Positions 47,102 through 58,403 of a stretch of 64,000 bases of DNA are shown here, piece after piece. A model generated the notes under the pieces. That model made no database searches and had not been told where the DNA came from. It saw only the letters and a list, made by a program, of their open reading frames with translations. This stretch comes from Chelonoidis abingdonii (lineage: Eukaryota; Chordata; Testudines; Testudinidae), in the NCBI RefSeq assembly GCF_003597395.2, contig NC_133771.1, positions 127,416,850-127,480,849 on the forward strand. The letters are read 5' to 3'. The position numbers were made by a program, and so were the translations under genes. Numbering within the stretch: the first letter of the stretch is position 1; each line of letters begins with the position of its first letter.

Positions 47102-47708
47102 CAGTAGAATCCACACACTTGGGAAGCCCTGGTGGAGAACAGCCTTTTGCCCCAATTAAGTACAATTTCAGATTAATATAGGATGCCTTTTCAATATGAC
47201 CACTACTGCCCTGGGAACTGCACAACTCGGGCAGTAAGCTTTCACTTTACTGGACCGACCCATGGAACCGAGAGGAGGCATTAGCTACACTGATGGGGAT
47301 TCAGTCTTCTGGTGGCAGGGTCAGCTTGGACTGTCTGGCATGGTGGCCAACACATGCAGGGTATACAGAAGGAGCAAGCCAGCAGCCAAGAGTGATGAAG
47401 CTCTATATATATTATCAAGCACTGTCTGCATATACCACAGCTAATGAGGGAATGAAATCTTATAAGAGCAAATGGAAAGAACCAGCATGAAAATGACACA
47501 CACACACACCCCCTCCAACACCTAAGCACCACTAACTTCCTTGAAGGTGTCCCAGTTAAGTGGAATTGCCAATCCTATTAAGCAGTAGTCATCGTCGTTA
47601 AGTACTGTAACTTTAGGTTCAAACTGGTTCTCTGGGAGATGTCCCGATTAAGGAAGTTGTCTGGATTTACTGATTAAATGTATCCCAATTAAGTGGAATG
47701 CACGGCAC
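47102..47708. mobile_element. Probable Tigger/pogo-type non-autonomous element, about 607 bp
   Basis: A TA precedes CAGTAGAATCCACACACTTG at the left. The right part holds GTATCCCAATTAAGTGGAAT and is followed by TA at 47709. The ends are only loosely inverted. GTCCCAGTTAAGTGGAATTG (about 47548) and CCCGATTAAGGAAGTTGTC (about 47643) are repeated 'ATTAAGTGG/AATTAAG' motifs typical of Tigger-like termini. A (CA)n run lies at about 47498-47510. No transposase frame is visible. Confidence 0.55.
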
Positions 47709-47710
47709 TA

Positions 47711-49567
47711 GACTTCACACACAGCCTAGGGTTTAAAATACGATCCCAGAAGTTTTAAAGGTTTCTCAAACTTCAGACTTCACTACAGAGTCCACTTTCT
47801 TACTATTATATATAAAATGTGGAAGGAAGAAAAAAAAGCAGCAAAAAGCCGACAAACTTGTATTTGACATTCCAGTTTTGCATTATGAGAAAGATTGTGA
47901 TGTTCCACATTTGTGTCCATGTCCTGCTTATGACACGTAAATTATGAACAAGATGAATGACCCAGGAGGGGGGCACAAGCTAGAGGGAAGAAATGGGAAA
48001 TACTGATTTGTGCCATCAGACAGACATCAAACTATGGTAGTCACACATAATAAGCAACATATGATTCGATTTTGACTGCAATTTCATGGGTTCTCTCTCT
48101 GAGAGGGCTCATTGGTTTTGATTGTTTTTTTTCAGGGTAATTTGTTAAAATTAGCCTTTTCTGTCTCTTCTTTTTGTTATTTTGCACAACACTTTAGGAA
48201 AAAAAGTGAACTGGCAAAATGTTACTGATCTTATTGAAGTCAATGATATCCAAGCAAATCTTAAACAATTCATTTGAGCTGAAGACAAATGTAAGATCCC
48301 ACACTATGATGTGATGTCCTGTGACTCAAATCAACACTAAATATAACTTGAATGCTCTTTTTTATCCAAACGACTTGAATCAAGATAATGAGACAAAACA
48401 GCTTTAATTCTTCAGCTCAGCTTACATTCTCCATCAATGTCTAGTATTCTTTTCCTCTTCCCCCTCCCCGTACAGTATATAGCAATGGTAACTTCTCCAT
48501 CGGGATAACTGAAGCTGTACAGTCCAAGTTAATGCTGACCTAGCTTTCCAAACATCAACTCTGTGGAGAAGCTGAGGAAAGCATAAGAAACTAGTGCTTC
48601 TAACCATGACTGCTCCCACTTGTCATCTGATTGTATCTCCATTTTTCCACAATGCATAAAAGTTTCACATCTTTTGCACTGCTGCATGGAGTGTATCTAC
48701 ATACTAGAACATGCACATCAGTCATTGCTTATTAGGAGGTGGTACTGTCCCATTTTTATAGTACATTGCTACAAACATTTCCTTGATCATACATACTATA
48801 TGGGGGCATATGGCCTACTGAACTGGCCAGCTGCAAAGACTGTTAGCAAGATAGTTATCTAAGGACAAATTGACTCAAATTTTGAATCCATAATGTTCAT
48901 TCATCTCAACCTTATACATACTTCTCAAAGAGCTCCGCCTTGACTTTAAATTCTCTCTAGAAGTAACCCAGATTAGTTACTGGATGGAGTGGCAGACAAA
49001 GCTAATATCTAATTTCATCTAGAAGAGCAACAGGTGGAATAGAACAGTCTTATGCCTGAAATCTCAGCAAAGTTCATCATAAAGTGCATCCAACTCAAAA
49101 AAGTAGACTGGAATCGTCTCAAGGGATGACACATCCACTACAGCTTCAATTCTCCAGAAAATGTTCTCTTCATCTAATTTGAAGGAACAATTTTTAAAGT
49201 ACACAGCAGAAGCCACGTACAGAACTAAAAATCCAAGACTCAGTAAGCACTCTAGCAAACTTCTAACAAGAAAAAGGCAGAGGGAATGCATAAAGACTCA
49301 ATTAAAGGAGGAAATAAAACCACAATTCACATCTGATTAAAAAACAATATTTAACAAAAGCCTAAGGAGAGCTGGAAAGTCTACAAAGCACTAGAGACTT
49401 TTTTTGTTTAATTGTTCACCGATTCTAAGAATATATATAATTTTTCAGAAAAGGAAATTTCTCTTTGTGAACTATGGTTTTCCTTTTATTAGAATTATAT
49501 AAATTTTGTGTGTGTGTTTGTGTAATACACACACACACGAGATTTTTTTTTTACACCATGGTAAATT
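47711..49567. other. AT-rich DNA with no supported gene
   Basis: Frames up to 80 codons lack recognisable domains. An imperfect TG/CA palindromic microsatellite lies at 49506-49540. Confidence 0.5.
49506..49540 (+). repeat. (TG)n...(CA)n microsatellite, self-complementary
   Basis: TGTGTGTGTGTTTGTG, a short spacer, then ACACACACACAC. The halves can pair as a hairpin. Confidence 0.85.
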
Positions 49568-50006
49568 TGAAGAGTGTTTTATTCTGTTACTGAGATTATT
49601 GGGCAAAAAAGGGTCTGACATGGGGTGTGAAATTTCTGAAAGGACCCAGTTGGTGAGTCTTGCCCACACCGGTGAGTCTTGCCCACATGCTCAGGGTTTA
49701 ACTGATCGCCATATTTGGGGTTGGGAAGGAATTTTCCTCCAGGGAAGATTGCCAGAGGCCCTGAAGGTTTGTTGCCTTCCTCTGCAGTGTGGGGCATGGG
49801 TCACTTGCTGGAGGATCCTCTGTACCTTGAGGTCTTTAAACCACAATTTGAGGTTGTGGTCAATAACTCAGACATAATTTAGGGATTTGTTACAGGAGTG
49901 GGTGGGTGAGATTCTGTGACCTGCATTGTGCAGGAGGTCAGACTAGATTACCATAATGGTCCCTTCTGACCTTAAATCTATCAGTCTATGAGTCTATGAA
50001 TCTAAG
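49568..50006 (+). mobile_element. CR1 LINE 3' fragment
   Basis: Blocks in CR1 3'-UTR order: ACTGATCGCCATATTTGGGG, TTGGGAAGGAATTTTCCTCC, GGCCCTGAAGGTTTGTTGCC, GGAGTGGGTGGGTGAGATTC, CAGGAGGTCAGACTAGATTA, GGTCCCTTCTGACCTTAAA, then octamer-like TCTATGAGTCTATGAATC tail units. It is 5'-truncated. A 17-bp unit (GGTGAGTCTTGCCCACA) is duplicated in tandem at 49652 and 49671. No reverse transcriptase remains. Confidence 0.85.
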
Positions 50007-50656
50007 AATTTTAATTCCTAAACTAATTACTGGATTTATTTGTAAATTCTCAGAAAATTCATTCAGAGATGAAAGAGTAAGTACTGTAATTTTGGGGAGG
50101 ATACACTATTTTTCAAATAAAACAAAGAGGCCGAACCCTAGTGTTGAATCTCAATTCAGTCAACTCTGAAGTCACTACACATGCCTCCATAATAACAGAA
50201 TTAAATATATAAAAATTGCCGGCAAAACAGTTATATGGAAAGTTTTTTCTAATACATCAATTTAAATAAAAAAGACTTTCGGAGAACACCAGAACTGGTT
50301 AAGAATTGCACTGAAACTGAATGAGAGAACAGTGATGAGTTCAGGAAGATTAGTATGCACGATATTCTGCAAAAAAGGTCAACTCAAATTATAATCAACC
50401 CATCAGTCTCACTTGAGAACCCAGTGGACAAGTACAAAATGTGGTCATCCAGGACACCTTTGAGACGCATCCCTAGAATGTGCCCATTGTAAGTTTTGTG
50501 GGGCTGAGAAGATTGCAGAGGAGAGGCTCTCAGTTTCTAGGAGCAGGGAGAACACAGTCTGCTTAAAGCATGAGCACAGTCATTGATTTAGGGCCTGATG
50601 TAAAGCCCACTGCAGTCAGTGGAAAGATTGCCATCTGTTTTTTGGGTGTTGGGTGG
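50007..50656. other. No supported gene
   Basis: AT-rich. A fragment GGGCCTGATGTAAAGCCCAC, TGCAGTCAGTGG near 50590-50622 resembles a foldback core but is too short to classify. Confidence 0.45.
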
Positions 50657-50880
50657 GGGGCTAAGGCTAAGGTCCAGATTTTTAAAGGTATTTAGGCATT
50701 ATTGTGTTCAGTGTTTCAACACTGAAATGATTTAGGAGCCTAAATCTCAATTTCAAAAGAATCTTAGAATTGTAGGAACCTAAATCCCATCAACTGTCAA
50801 TGGAGTTTTGGATCCTAAATGCCTAAAACCCTTTTGAAAAATGACATCTAGGCTCCTAAATCAGTTAGGATGATAGCATG
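50657..50880. repeat. Foldback repeat (type beta), extended copy
   Basis: GTCCAGATTTTTAAAGGTAT, TTAGGCATTATTGTGTTCAG, 'ggagcctaaatctcaatttc', 'aggaacctaaatcccatcaactg', GTCAATGGAGTTTTGGATCC, 'cctaaatgcctaaaacccttttgaaaaatg', CTAGGCTCCTAAATCAGTTA. Inverted symmetry is clear around CCATCAACTGTCAATGG. Confidence 0.65.
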
Positions 50881-51311
50881 GCCTACTGAACACAGCAACA
50901 CTTAAAACACTTTTACAAAATTGGTGCTTATGTTACCAGCAATATTGTTTTCTCAAATAAAGCTTCCTCTCAGGGACACTGTAAGTTTAGAATCAATGTA
51001 GAAGGGAGAATATAATTATGAATTAAAAATTGTTAGCGGTAATTTAAAATCTCACAAGACCCATTCAGATGAGTCAATATCACAGCCTTAAGAAAATAAA
51101 AGCCACGTTAGCACATCCTGTGGTTGGGTTTGTTGGGAGAAGATGGACCCCACTCTCCAATGCCAACATACCTGCTGACACCCAGTCATACACAAAATAA
51201 TTCAAACACGATACTCTTGGCAAAAACAAAAACTCAACACAATCACATTACTTTGTTCCATGAAAGGTGCAATGTATGCATCTTCTCGGAGAACTTTACA
51301 AAGGGGAGGGG
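50881..51311. other. No supported gene or named repeat
   Basis: A 64-codon frame (51124-51318) is unrecognised. Confidence 0.45.
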
Positions 51312-51440
51312 AAAGTAGTATTATGACCCCTAATTTATGGATGGGCAAACTAAACCAGAGACAGGTTAACTCAGTGGCAGAATGGGGAATAGAATCCAGA
51401 TGTCCTGACTCTCACTCTATGGCTCTGAAGACCAGGGGAT
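51312..51440 (-). repeat. MIR-like SINE (minus orientation)
   Basis: AATTTATGGATGGGCAAACT, AAACCAGAGACAGGTTAACT, CAGTGGCAGAATGGGGAATA, GAATCCAGATGTCCTGACTC read as the reverse complement of MIR head and core. Confidence 0.7.
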
Positions 51441-53562
51441 GCTATAATCCTACAGCATATACATACAATAGACTAGATATTAAAGAGCCCAAATATCTGA
51501 GTAGCCTCTGGATGGATCTAATGTGTTCCATTACTTGGCTCTAATGTTTAAATGAAGTGCCAAGTATTCATGTCATCATGTCATATGGGAGTGTGTCTGC
51601 AATGAAAAATTATTATTTAAGAAACTATATGAGGAATATCTTCAGAATGAACCCTGTTAAGGATGGCTCCCCAAAATCATTTTCAGTAGACTGACAATCT
51701 TCCTAATTCTAGTTTGAAAGCTTTCTCTGCAGTGGCCTTTGCTCTTCTGGAATTTCTGCTTGTAAGTTACGGATGATTATTCAATCTTTCATCAGCTGCC
51801 AGCTTCAAAACTGTGTTGTGATTTTGTGATTAGGTGTAATAAACTATTATCTGATTCTCGACATAGTGTAACACAGAGAGATGAAACTTAGATGACTAAC
51901 ATGATGCATTATTGAACATGCAAAATTAAAAAGGAATACAGTTAGGGATGACATCCATCTAGATGATGGATGCTCTCAGGTTTCTTGTTTTTAAATCATG
52001 AATCTAGTTTTTGGTCTGTCTTGTAGTTCCCACTCAGAAGATTTTTACATGTTTATTTCCAGCAAGCTGGCAGCTCCTTCCATCATGATGACCTCTGATA
52101 TTTGAAGTCTGTCCCCATATCCCTCTCCTGTTTCTGATATAGAAAGCAGATAATGCACATGGGAAAAGGGCAGGGTTTTAACTTTAGAGGTCACTGTGAT
52201 CACAGGAGCACGCAATCCAGAAGAAACTGCCTGAAAAAAAAATCCTTTAGAGGAGCTTCCCCTACTGTGACAGTAAAAATCTTCAGACAGGAGCAATGGA
52301 AATGAATTCCTTCGTTTAAGGAACAATTCCACCCTCAAAACACATTTGTGATGGCAGTAAAATGAGGAAGTGGCCCAGGAGGGAATCTTACATACAGTGT
52401 GTATTGGGCAACATTAACATCTCTCTCCAGAGTCTGTAGTTTCCCTTCTAGGTTAATTAAAAAAATATTACAGTAATATCAGACCCTTATAACCAAGCCA
52501 CAGTAAGCTTTTTTATTTATCCTGAATACTTCTATTTTATAACAACTAAGTGAGGAATATCAAATACAGCTGAGCAAACGCAATAAGCTACACTACAGCA
52601 CTCATAATTTTCTTTGTTATATTCATAACATAGTCATGATATCCAGGTACTGAGAAAAGTGTAATAATGTCTAGAACTTTGAGAAGTTGGTAACACATTT
52701 CTTAATAATAAACAGATCCAGCCTTGACATTCAGTGTTAAAGATGTGGTATAATATCTCAAGAAATCTTACTCTCTCTATAAACTTAGAAGGTTTAGGAA
52801 CTTTGTAATGTGGGATGAAAACAGGTTGAAGGACCATACACAAATGGAAATGACTAACAAAATTTTTACTTGTAGAGAGGGTACTATATGCAACCGTGTT
52901 AGCCTTGATCTTATTTAAATCTTCATTATGATTTCGAAGTATATTGCATGATAGTGAAATATTACATTAGAAGACATTTTTAACACCAATAAAGCCAAAG
53001 CATAAGAAGAAGAAACAAGGGCAGAAAAACAGCAAAATGTGATTCATCTTGGAAAAAAATAAAGCTAACATTTCTAAGAGAAAATAATTTGACAAAGAGG
53101 AGCTTGGAAAGTAGTAATGCTGAAAAGAGATTCTAGGCCGACATTGGACAACAGATTCTAAATTAGTATGTAATGGGATATGACCACAAAAAAAGTCAAT
53201 GCAAGCTTGAGATGCATACACAGCAAGATATGTTTTTTCACAAGACAGGAAGGTAAAATTCCCATTCTATATGGTTTGTGTATGACCAACCTTATGTTTA
53301 ATTCTGGGCACCTTGTTACCAGAAAGGTATTGACATACATGTATAACATTACCTAAATGTCGATTAAGGTAATAAAAGTCTACATATATTTTAAGGATTA
53401 AAATGCCAGGGAAGAAAAACAATAATTTAGTATGCTAAAAAGGAATATAAATTGGAGCAAAACGATAAAATTCAACAAGGGAACAATCAGACTATAAATA
53501 AACAGTTTTCTGATATTTAGATTTTATATTCATCACAATAAAGTCTGACCCCTTCACAAACA
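51441..53562. other. AT-rich DNA with no supported gene
   Basis: A 97-codon minus frame (52045-52338) and an 84-codon minus frame (52967-53221) lack recognisable domains. Confidence 0.5.
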
Positions 53563-53641
53563 TTAATAAATTCAAAATACCCTAGTGAGTTAGGGAAGTA
53601 TTGCTGCCCCCATTTTACTGATAGGGAACCTGGGCAATTTA
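53563..53641 (-). repeat. MIR-like SINE (minus), part 1, interrupted
   Basis: CTGCCCCCATTTTACTGATA then GGGAACCTGGGCA corresponds to the reverse complement of MIR near its 'gcctcagtttccc...aaaatgggg' segment. The SINE breaks at about 53636 and continues after the foldback at 53642-53748. Confidence 0.6.
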
Positions 53642-53748
53642 GCAAAGTATTTAAACATTTTAAGCACATGAGAAGTCCCTTTGATTTAATGGGACTGCTC
53701 ACATGCTTAAATGTAAGCATATGCTTAAGTATTTTTCTGAGTCAGGGC
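53642..53748. repeat. Short foldback repeat (type alpha), inside a MIR-like SINE
   Basis: TTAGCAAAGTATTTAAACAT, AAGCACATGAGAAGTCCCTT, TGATTTAATGGGACTGCTCA, CATGCTTAAATGTAAGCATA, TGCTTAAGTATTTTTCTGAG, TCAGGGC. Nearly complete arms meet at AGTCCCTTTGATTTAATGGGACT. Flanking MIR sequence is on both sides. Confidence 0.75.
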
Positions 53749-53850
53749 CAGAGAGATTGAATGATTGTTCAAGATCATACAGGAAATCTCTGACAGAGCC
53801 AAAAATTAAACCAAAATCTCCCAAGTCCTAGTTAAGTGCCGTAACTACAA
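53749..53850 (-). repeat. MIR-like SINE (minus), part 2
   Basis: CAGAGAGATTGAATGATTGT, TCAAGATCATACAGGAAATC, 'tgacagagccaaaaattaaacc', CAAGTCCTAGTTAAGTGCCG continues the same SINE as 53563-53641. Confidence 0.65.
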
Positions 53851-53959
53851 ACCTATTGAATGATCTCTCAAGGGGAGCTGTAGAAGCCACAAACATGTTC
53901 AAAAGGTAGAGAGAACAAAATAAAACACTAGTAAATGCACAAGGCTGAACAATCCAGCA

Positions 53960-54021
53960 TTAAGGGGGAGATGGGCTAGGTGACCTAGATCTTTTCCATC
54001 TCTAGGTTCTATGATTCTATA
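53960..54021 (+). repeat. CR1-type 3' tail fragment
   Basis: GATGGGCTAGGTGACCTAGA, TCTTTTCCATCTCTAGGTTC, TATGATTCTAT is a diverged CR1 3' end. Confidence 0.7.
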
Positions 54022-54799
54022 TTTCTTAGAATACTGACACAAAGCGAACAGTGCTCTATAATGCATCCCGGAGCGTGTCCACAAGCTTGGAAAAAGATGA
54101 CATAGCCAAAACAAAGCATATGATCTACTGACATGCCTCTGAATACACAAGGTATGCTGTAAGGTATCTCCTTGGCGTTTGTGTACTGGGTACTCTGCCA
54201 TTCAATAAACCAGCCCAGGATAGAGTGAAAAAGATGTAGTCCTTTCCTACATTATTTCTCTGGAAAATCACAAAGAATATTCAAGTTGGTTTAAAAAACA
54301 GGTAAACAACTGTATATTTTAAAACACTAAAATTCAACCACCATCTGTTAAGCCTTTAAGCCAGCTTTCATTAAAGCCATTACCTCTTCATGAGTCACTA
54401 CAGGGAGCTATCATTAACATTAGCTATGATTAATGAAGATGTTGCCAATTGCAATTATTACACTCTAAACTTTAAGAATACTCTGGCAATATCACAGTTT
54501 AGATTAGACTATATTACAAAACCCTAGCATCCCTGAAGGGTCTGTATTTGTTGGTGGAGAAAGATGGGGTCAAATGCACAAGCTCAGGAAAGGGCTATAT
54601 GACAATTATTGCAAAGAAGACAGTGATCCACTGAAACATTAGATTTTGGAACAGGGAACTTCATCTTATCCTTAAGTAAACCCACCCCAAAACTATTATA
54701 ATAATTAAATAAAATCAATCAACATCATCATCATGGTGTTATATGGCATTTGCTGCCATCACATTATTCACTCTGCAGGAGTGTTCTATTGCTTCCCCT
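54022..54799. other. AT-rich DNA with no supported gene
   Basis: A 100-codon minus frame (53899-54201) overlaps the CR1 tail and is not a gene. Confidence 0.5.
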
Positions 54800-54931
54800 C
54801 TCTCTTGTCTATTTATCATAAGTTCTCCGGGAAGGACACTGTGAGCTACTCAGTGTTTGTACATAGAGCACAATGGGGCCTCATTTTTGTTTGGCCCGTA
54901 GGCAATACCATAATAAACAGGATTAATAATT
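54800..54931 (+). repeat. L2-like LINE 3' tail fragment
   Basis: ATAAGTTCTCCGGGAAGGAC, TCAGTGTTTGTACATAGAGC, ACAATGGGGCCTCATTTTTG, TAGGCAATACCATAATAAAC. The order agrees with the L2-type tail and extends beyond the part kept at 38620. Confidence 0.65.
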
Positions 54932-55075
54932 CAGGGTTCAGATGATGTATGAAAGTTCTAGTTAATTCTTATTTTTCCCTGAACCAGTTCCCTCATCTCT
55001 AATGTTTTCACACAAAGAAAACATAACTTGAATCGTCAGTCTTAATTCAAAGACAAGTGTAAAGAGTACACATCA

Positions 55076-55137
55076 AGGGCCAAATTGTGCTCTGAATTAT
55101 AACAGTTTGAATCCACAATGAACCAAATTCTGAGCAA
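55076..55137. repeat. Short foldback repeat (type delta), partial
   Basis: AGGGCCAAATTGTGCTCTGA, ATTATAACAGTTTGAATCCA, AACCAAATTCTGAGCAATTT resembles the 25822 copy. Confidence 0.45.
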
Positions 55138-55828
55138 TTTGTACTGCAACTCTGTTGGGGAGCGAGGGAAAGCTTTTCAAGGTCTTCCCCATCTCTTCAG
55201 TCTCATTTCACACATTTGATTCATTTGTTTAGTGAACGTGCAGCATGGAGACAGAGGAAGGATATTACAGCCTTAATCAATATACAGGTATAGAACTTAT
55301 AGCAACTCAGCAAAAATTAATTATATATTAGAAGGCATTTGCCAGACACTTCTTGATGCATAAATAGTTTCACAAGCGGCTGCACACTGCCATGTTAGAG
55401 GATAAAATTGTGTTACAGTCAAGACAACAAAGACATTAAATAAAAATCAGAATATTAGTGATGGTAGGGAGGTAATCAGATTTTCTCTGGCTCCATGAAA
55501 AGCCAAACAATGTGGGGCTCAGTGTTTGAATCCTTTGATTGGGAAAAAAAATGTATTTTGTTTTGGTTTCCCCCCCAATAGCAGCCCTCTCCCCTGACCA
55601 GTAGGAAAGCTATATAAAGGTTCAGCCTGAAAAAAAACAAAACCATTTCTCATGGTTTCCCGTGGAAATATTCTGCCTCATCTTACCTTGTGATCCACCC
55701 AGAACATGTGGTCTAACAGCAGCCTACACTGCCTGAAGCCTCAATATATCAATTAAATAATTTTTAAAATATAAAATCAGTATGATGTATGTTCAGCGTA
55801 TGTCTTCAGGGGTCAGAACCAATTAGGG
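55138..55828. other. No supported gene or named repeat
   Basis: No frame of 60 or more codons and no recognised repeat. Confidence 0.5.
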
Positions 55829-56048
55829 CAGTGGGTCTCAAACTTTTGTACTGGTGACCGCTTTCACACAGCAAGCCTCTGAGTGCAACTCCCTTAATAA
55901 CTTAAACACCGTTTTTTATATATTTAACACCATTGTAAATGCTGGAGGCAAGCAGGGTTTGGGATGGAGGTGGACAGCTTGCGACCCCCCCCATGTAATG
56001 ACCTTATGACCCCTTGAAGGGTCCCAACCCCCAGTTTGAGAACCCCTG
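55829..56048. mobile_element. hAT-type miniature element, 220 bp
   Basis: The left end CAGTGGGTCTCAAACTTTTG and right end CCCCCAGTTTGAGAACCCCTG are inverted (CAGxGGxTCTCAAAC). The interior carries TGGTGACCGCTTTCACACAG and GACCTTATGACCCCTTGAAG. Flanks AATTAGGG and TCTTAGGC share TTAGG, which fits a worn 8-bp duplication. Confidence 0.8.
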
Positions 56049-56509
56049 TCTTAGGCGGACACCCAAAAACATGTTAGGAAATGAAGGTCTCCATAAAAGG
56101 GGAAAGCAGAACTTGGAACCTATGAACACCTCAAAAAACAAAAACACCTTTATTTATTAATTTAGTTAAAGTACATTTTGTTACGATAAGGACCTAATAT
56201 TTGTCCACTGGACAGGGGATGGCTGAATACAGAGAAACAATTAAAAACTAAATGAACTAATAACTATACTTCACATTTTTTTCTCCTTTATGTTGTAGTC
56301 AAGTACACTAGTAAAGAACATTTTGTTGCAGCCAAGCATTACTGTGAAAGTAACAAAAGTGCCCACAAAGTAGACTTTAAAAAAAAAAATTGCTTATGCT
56401 CTTTTGCTGAGGCTTTCTAAAAAGAAGTCTCTAGCAAGTAAGCAAAGCTCAAACTTTCATTCCCTGTTACTGTAAATACAATAAATACATAGTAAAGCCC
56501 TTAAAATGT
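56049..56509. other. AT-rich DNA with no supported gene
   Basis: No recognisable feature. Confidence 0.5.
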
Positions 56510-56673
56510 AGACTCCAGGATTGGCCTGGAGTCTCCTTGGATCCGCATCAATCTCCCGGTGACTACTGAAAGCAATCTGGGAGATTTTAATAGGATATTT
56601 TAAGAAAATGACATTACATCATGTTGGAAAAAATAATCTCCTGGAATAGCTTCAGTTAGAGTTGGCAACTCTA
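56510..56673. mobile_element. Probable small DNA element ('gttggcaac' family)
   Basis: GACTCCAGGATTGGCCTGGA, GTCTCCTTGGATCCGCATCA, 'atctcctggaatagcttc', AGAGTTGGCAACTCTA matches the layout of a known turtle/bird element ending 'ttggcaaccct'. The left end is unclear and no TSD was found. Confidence 0.45.
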
Positions 56674-58039
56674 TAAATAGTATTAATACTCTGGCTTAAT
56701 CCTACAAAGGAAATTCACAAAGGAAAGTCCTGAGTGGTTCCCTGTCAGAGAGACTTCATAACACTATTGGGTCTTACTTAGGCCTGAGTTCTTCAAAATA
56801 CTTTTCCTTTGTGCGTAACTTCTGATGTTAGAATGGTATTTCAGCCCCTGTTCTGAGGCTCATTTGACAGAAGACCAAATACTATAAGTCAAATACTTAG
56901 TCAAATTGAAGTTACTGAACATGATCACATGCTCCCGTGTCATAATCCCCTGACATCTAGCCCACCATCAGCACCTCTTAAAACTCTCTTTACTCTAAAA
57001 TTCCTATCCTTCGGTATTTTAGGAATCAGCAGGGGTATGATGCAAGAAGCCCTCCCCTCATCACTTCCCCAAGCACTGCTGGAAGGCGTGGCAGTCCTGG
57101 TCCTCTGTCAGCCAAAGAACAGCTCCAAGTTAACATTGACAGCAGTGCTAACCTCTCTTAACAGAGGTAGGCAGAAGGTGAGATCATGGCTCAGCTCCCC
57201 CTGCAGTGTGCATTCTTCCTTGTGCTCTTCCTGGAGTCACTGTACAGCAGGGAAGCACAATACCTCTTGCTGCTCCTATTGTGAGTGTGGCTTAATGCAG
57301 AGGACTAGGACACAACTGAGAATGTAATGACTCTAGACACATCAGTGACAATGTCAGTAGAAGTAATCCCCCAGTCCCTCCAATCCATTTCTCATAGTTT
57401 TTTATTTACTCTAGGTTTCTCTCTCAGTTGACTCACTGCCAGCAAAACTTCAGTTCTGTAGTTAGTTCCTTAAATTAAAAGGAATACTGTGAAGATAATG
57501 GTAAAATATTTGAGAAGTTTTCCTAACCTGACATATACTTATAAAGTTTTAAATCCAATTTTTTTTTTCACCAGTGTTTGTTTACATTCTGCATTTTGCT
57601 TAGCTTGTTCAATAAAATGAGTCTAGCTTGTTTCATGTTTTGAGTCTAATATGCGAATACAATGTTGGATATTTAAGACTACAGTGGAATATTTAAACAC
57701 ATTCCACTATTGCACTTTTTATTTATATTTCAAAATTAGCATGTCAACATTTCTCGTCATATTACATATAAAGGTCTATCATCTTTTTTCAGCCACCTAG
57801 CTTTTGAACTAACACTATTTGTGTCCCTTTGAATATTTTAGCTTGAATTTGTGTTTGCAGTTATGAAGTTTTCGTAAGCATTCCTCGCCATGTTATTAGA
57901 GTTAACCTTAAAGAAGAGGGAGTTTCAGATTAGTGTCAGAACAAAGACATCTTTACAGGCGCTTTCTGCATATTCCTTGTGATCATTAGAAATATTTGTG
58001 TCTGAATGGCAGTTTCTCCTCTTCCTCATCTACTTTGTG
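56674..58039. other. No supported gene
   Basis: The 132-codon plus frame at 56929-57327 has no recognisable domain, and its Ser/Leu-rich composition is unremarkable. The rest is AT-rich. Confidence 0.5.
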
Positions 58040-58403
58040 CTTCTAATTGAAGCTACAGTGCACGGGATTCTTCTATCCTAAGTGCAGGACTCTGCACTTG
58101 TCCTTGTTGAATCTCATCAGGTTTCTTTTGGCCCAATCCTCTAATTTGTCTAGGTCCCTCTGTAGCCTATCCCTACTCTCCAGCATATCTACCACTCCTC
58201 CCAGTTTAGTGTCATCTGCCAACTTGCTGAGGGTGCAATTCATCCCATCATCCAGATCAGTAATGAAGACATGGAACAAAACTGGCCGAAGACCAAACCT
58301 TGGGGCACTCCGCTTGATACCGGCTGCCAACTAGACATAGAGCCATTGATCACTACTCGTTGAGCCCGATGATCTAGCCAGCTTTCTACCCACTTTATAT
58401 AAT
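58040..58403 (-). mobile_element. CR1 LINE fragment spanning the reverse transcriptase 3' part
   Basis: On the minus strand the fragment runs from GTGGGTAGAAAGCTGGCTAG (RT region) through the 'GACACTAAACTGGGAGGAGT' stretch to GTGCAGAGTCCTGCACTTAG. It aligns with 63765-64000 over the shared part, so the two are copies of the same family. Both ends are truncated. Confidence 0.9.
58073..58391 (-). pseudogene. Broken CR1 reverse transcriptase remnant
   Basis: The downstream reading frame encodes [36 protein letters not shown] and then [20 protein letters not shown]. This is the palm-domain region around the catalytic aspartates and the following segment of a CR1-clade (jockey-like) RT. The catalytic box reads LADD (plus 58211-58222) where the other copy in the window has FADD. 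Upstream, the 'SSGVPQG' segment is in a different frame: one base is missing near 58285 relative to the copy at 63.8 kb, so the protein is frameshifted. The plus-strand 95-codon frame over the same bases is its shadow. Non-functional. Confidence 0.88.

Noticed and set aside
56929..57327. 132-codon plus frame
   Set aside because: Ser/Leu/Thr-rich without motif; no flanking exon signals or repeat-independent support.
58047..58334. 95-codon plus-strand frame
   Set aside because: Antisense shadow of the CR1 reverse transcriptase remnant.
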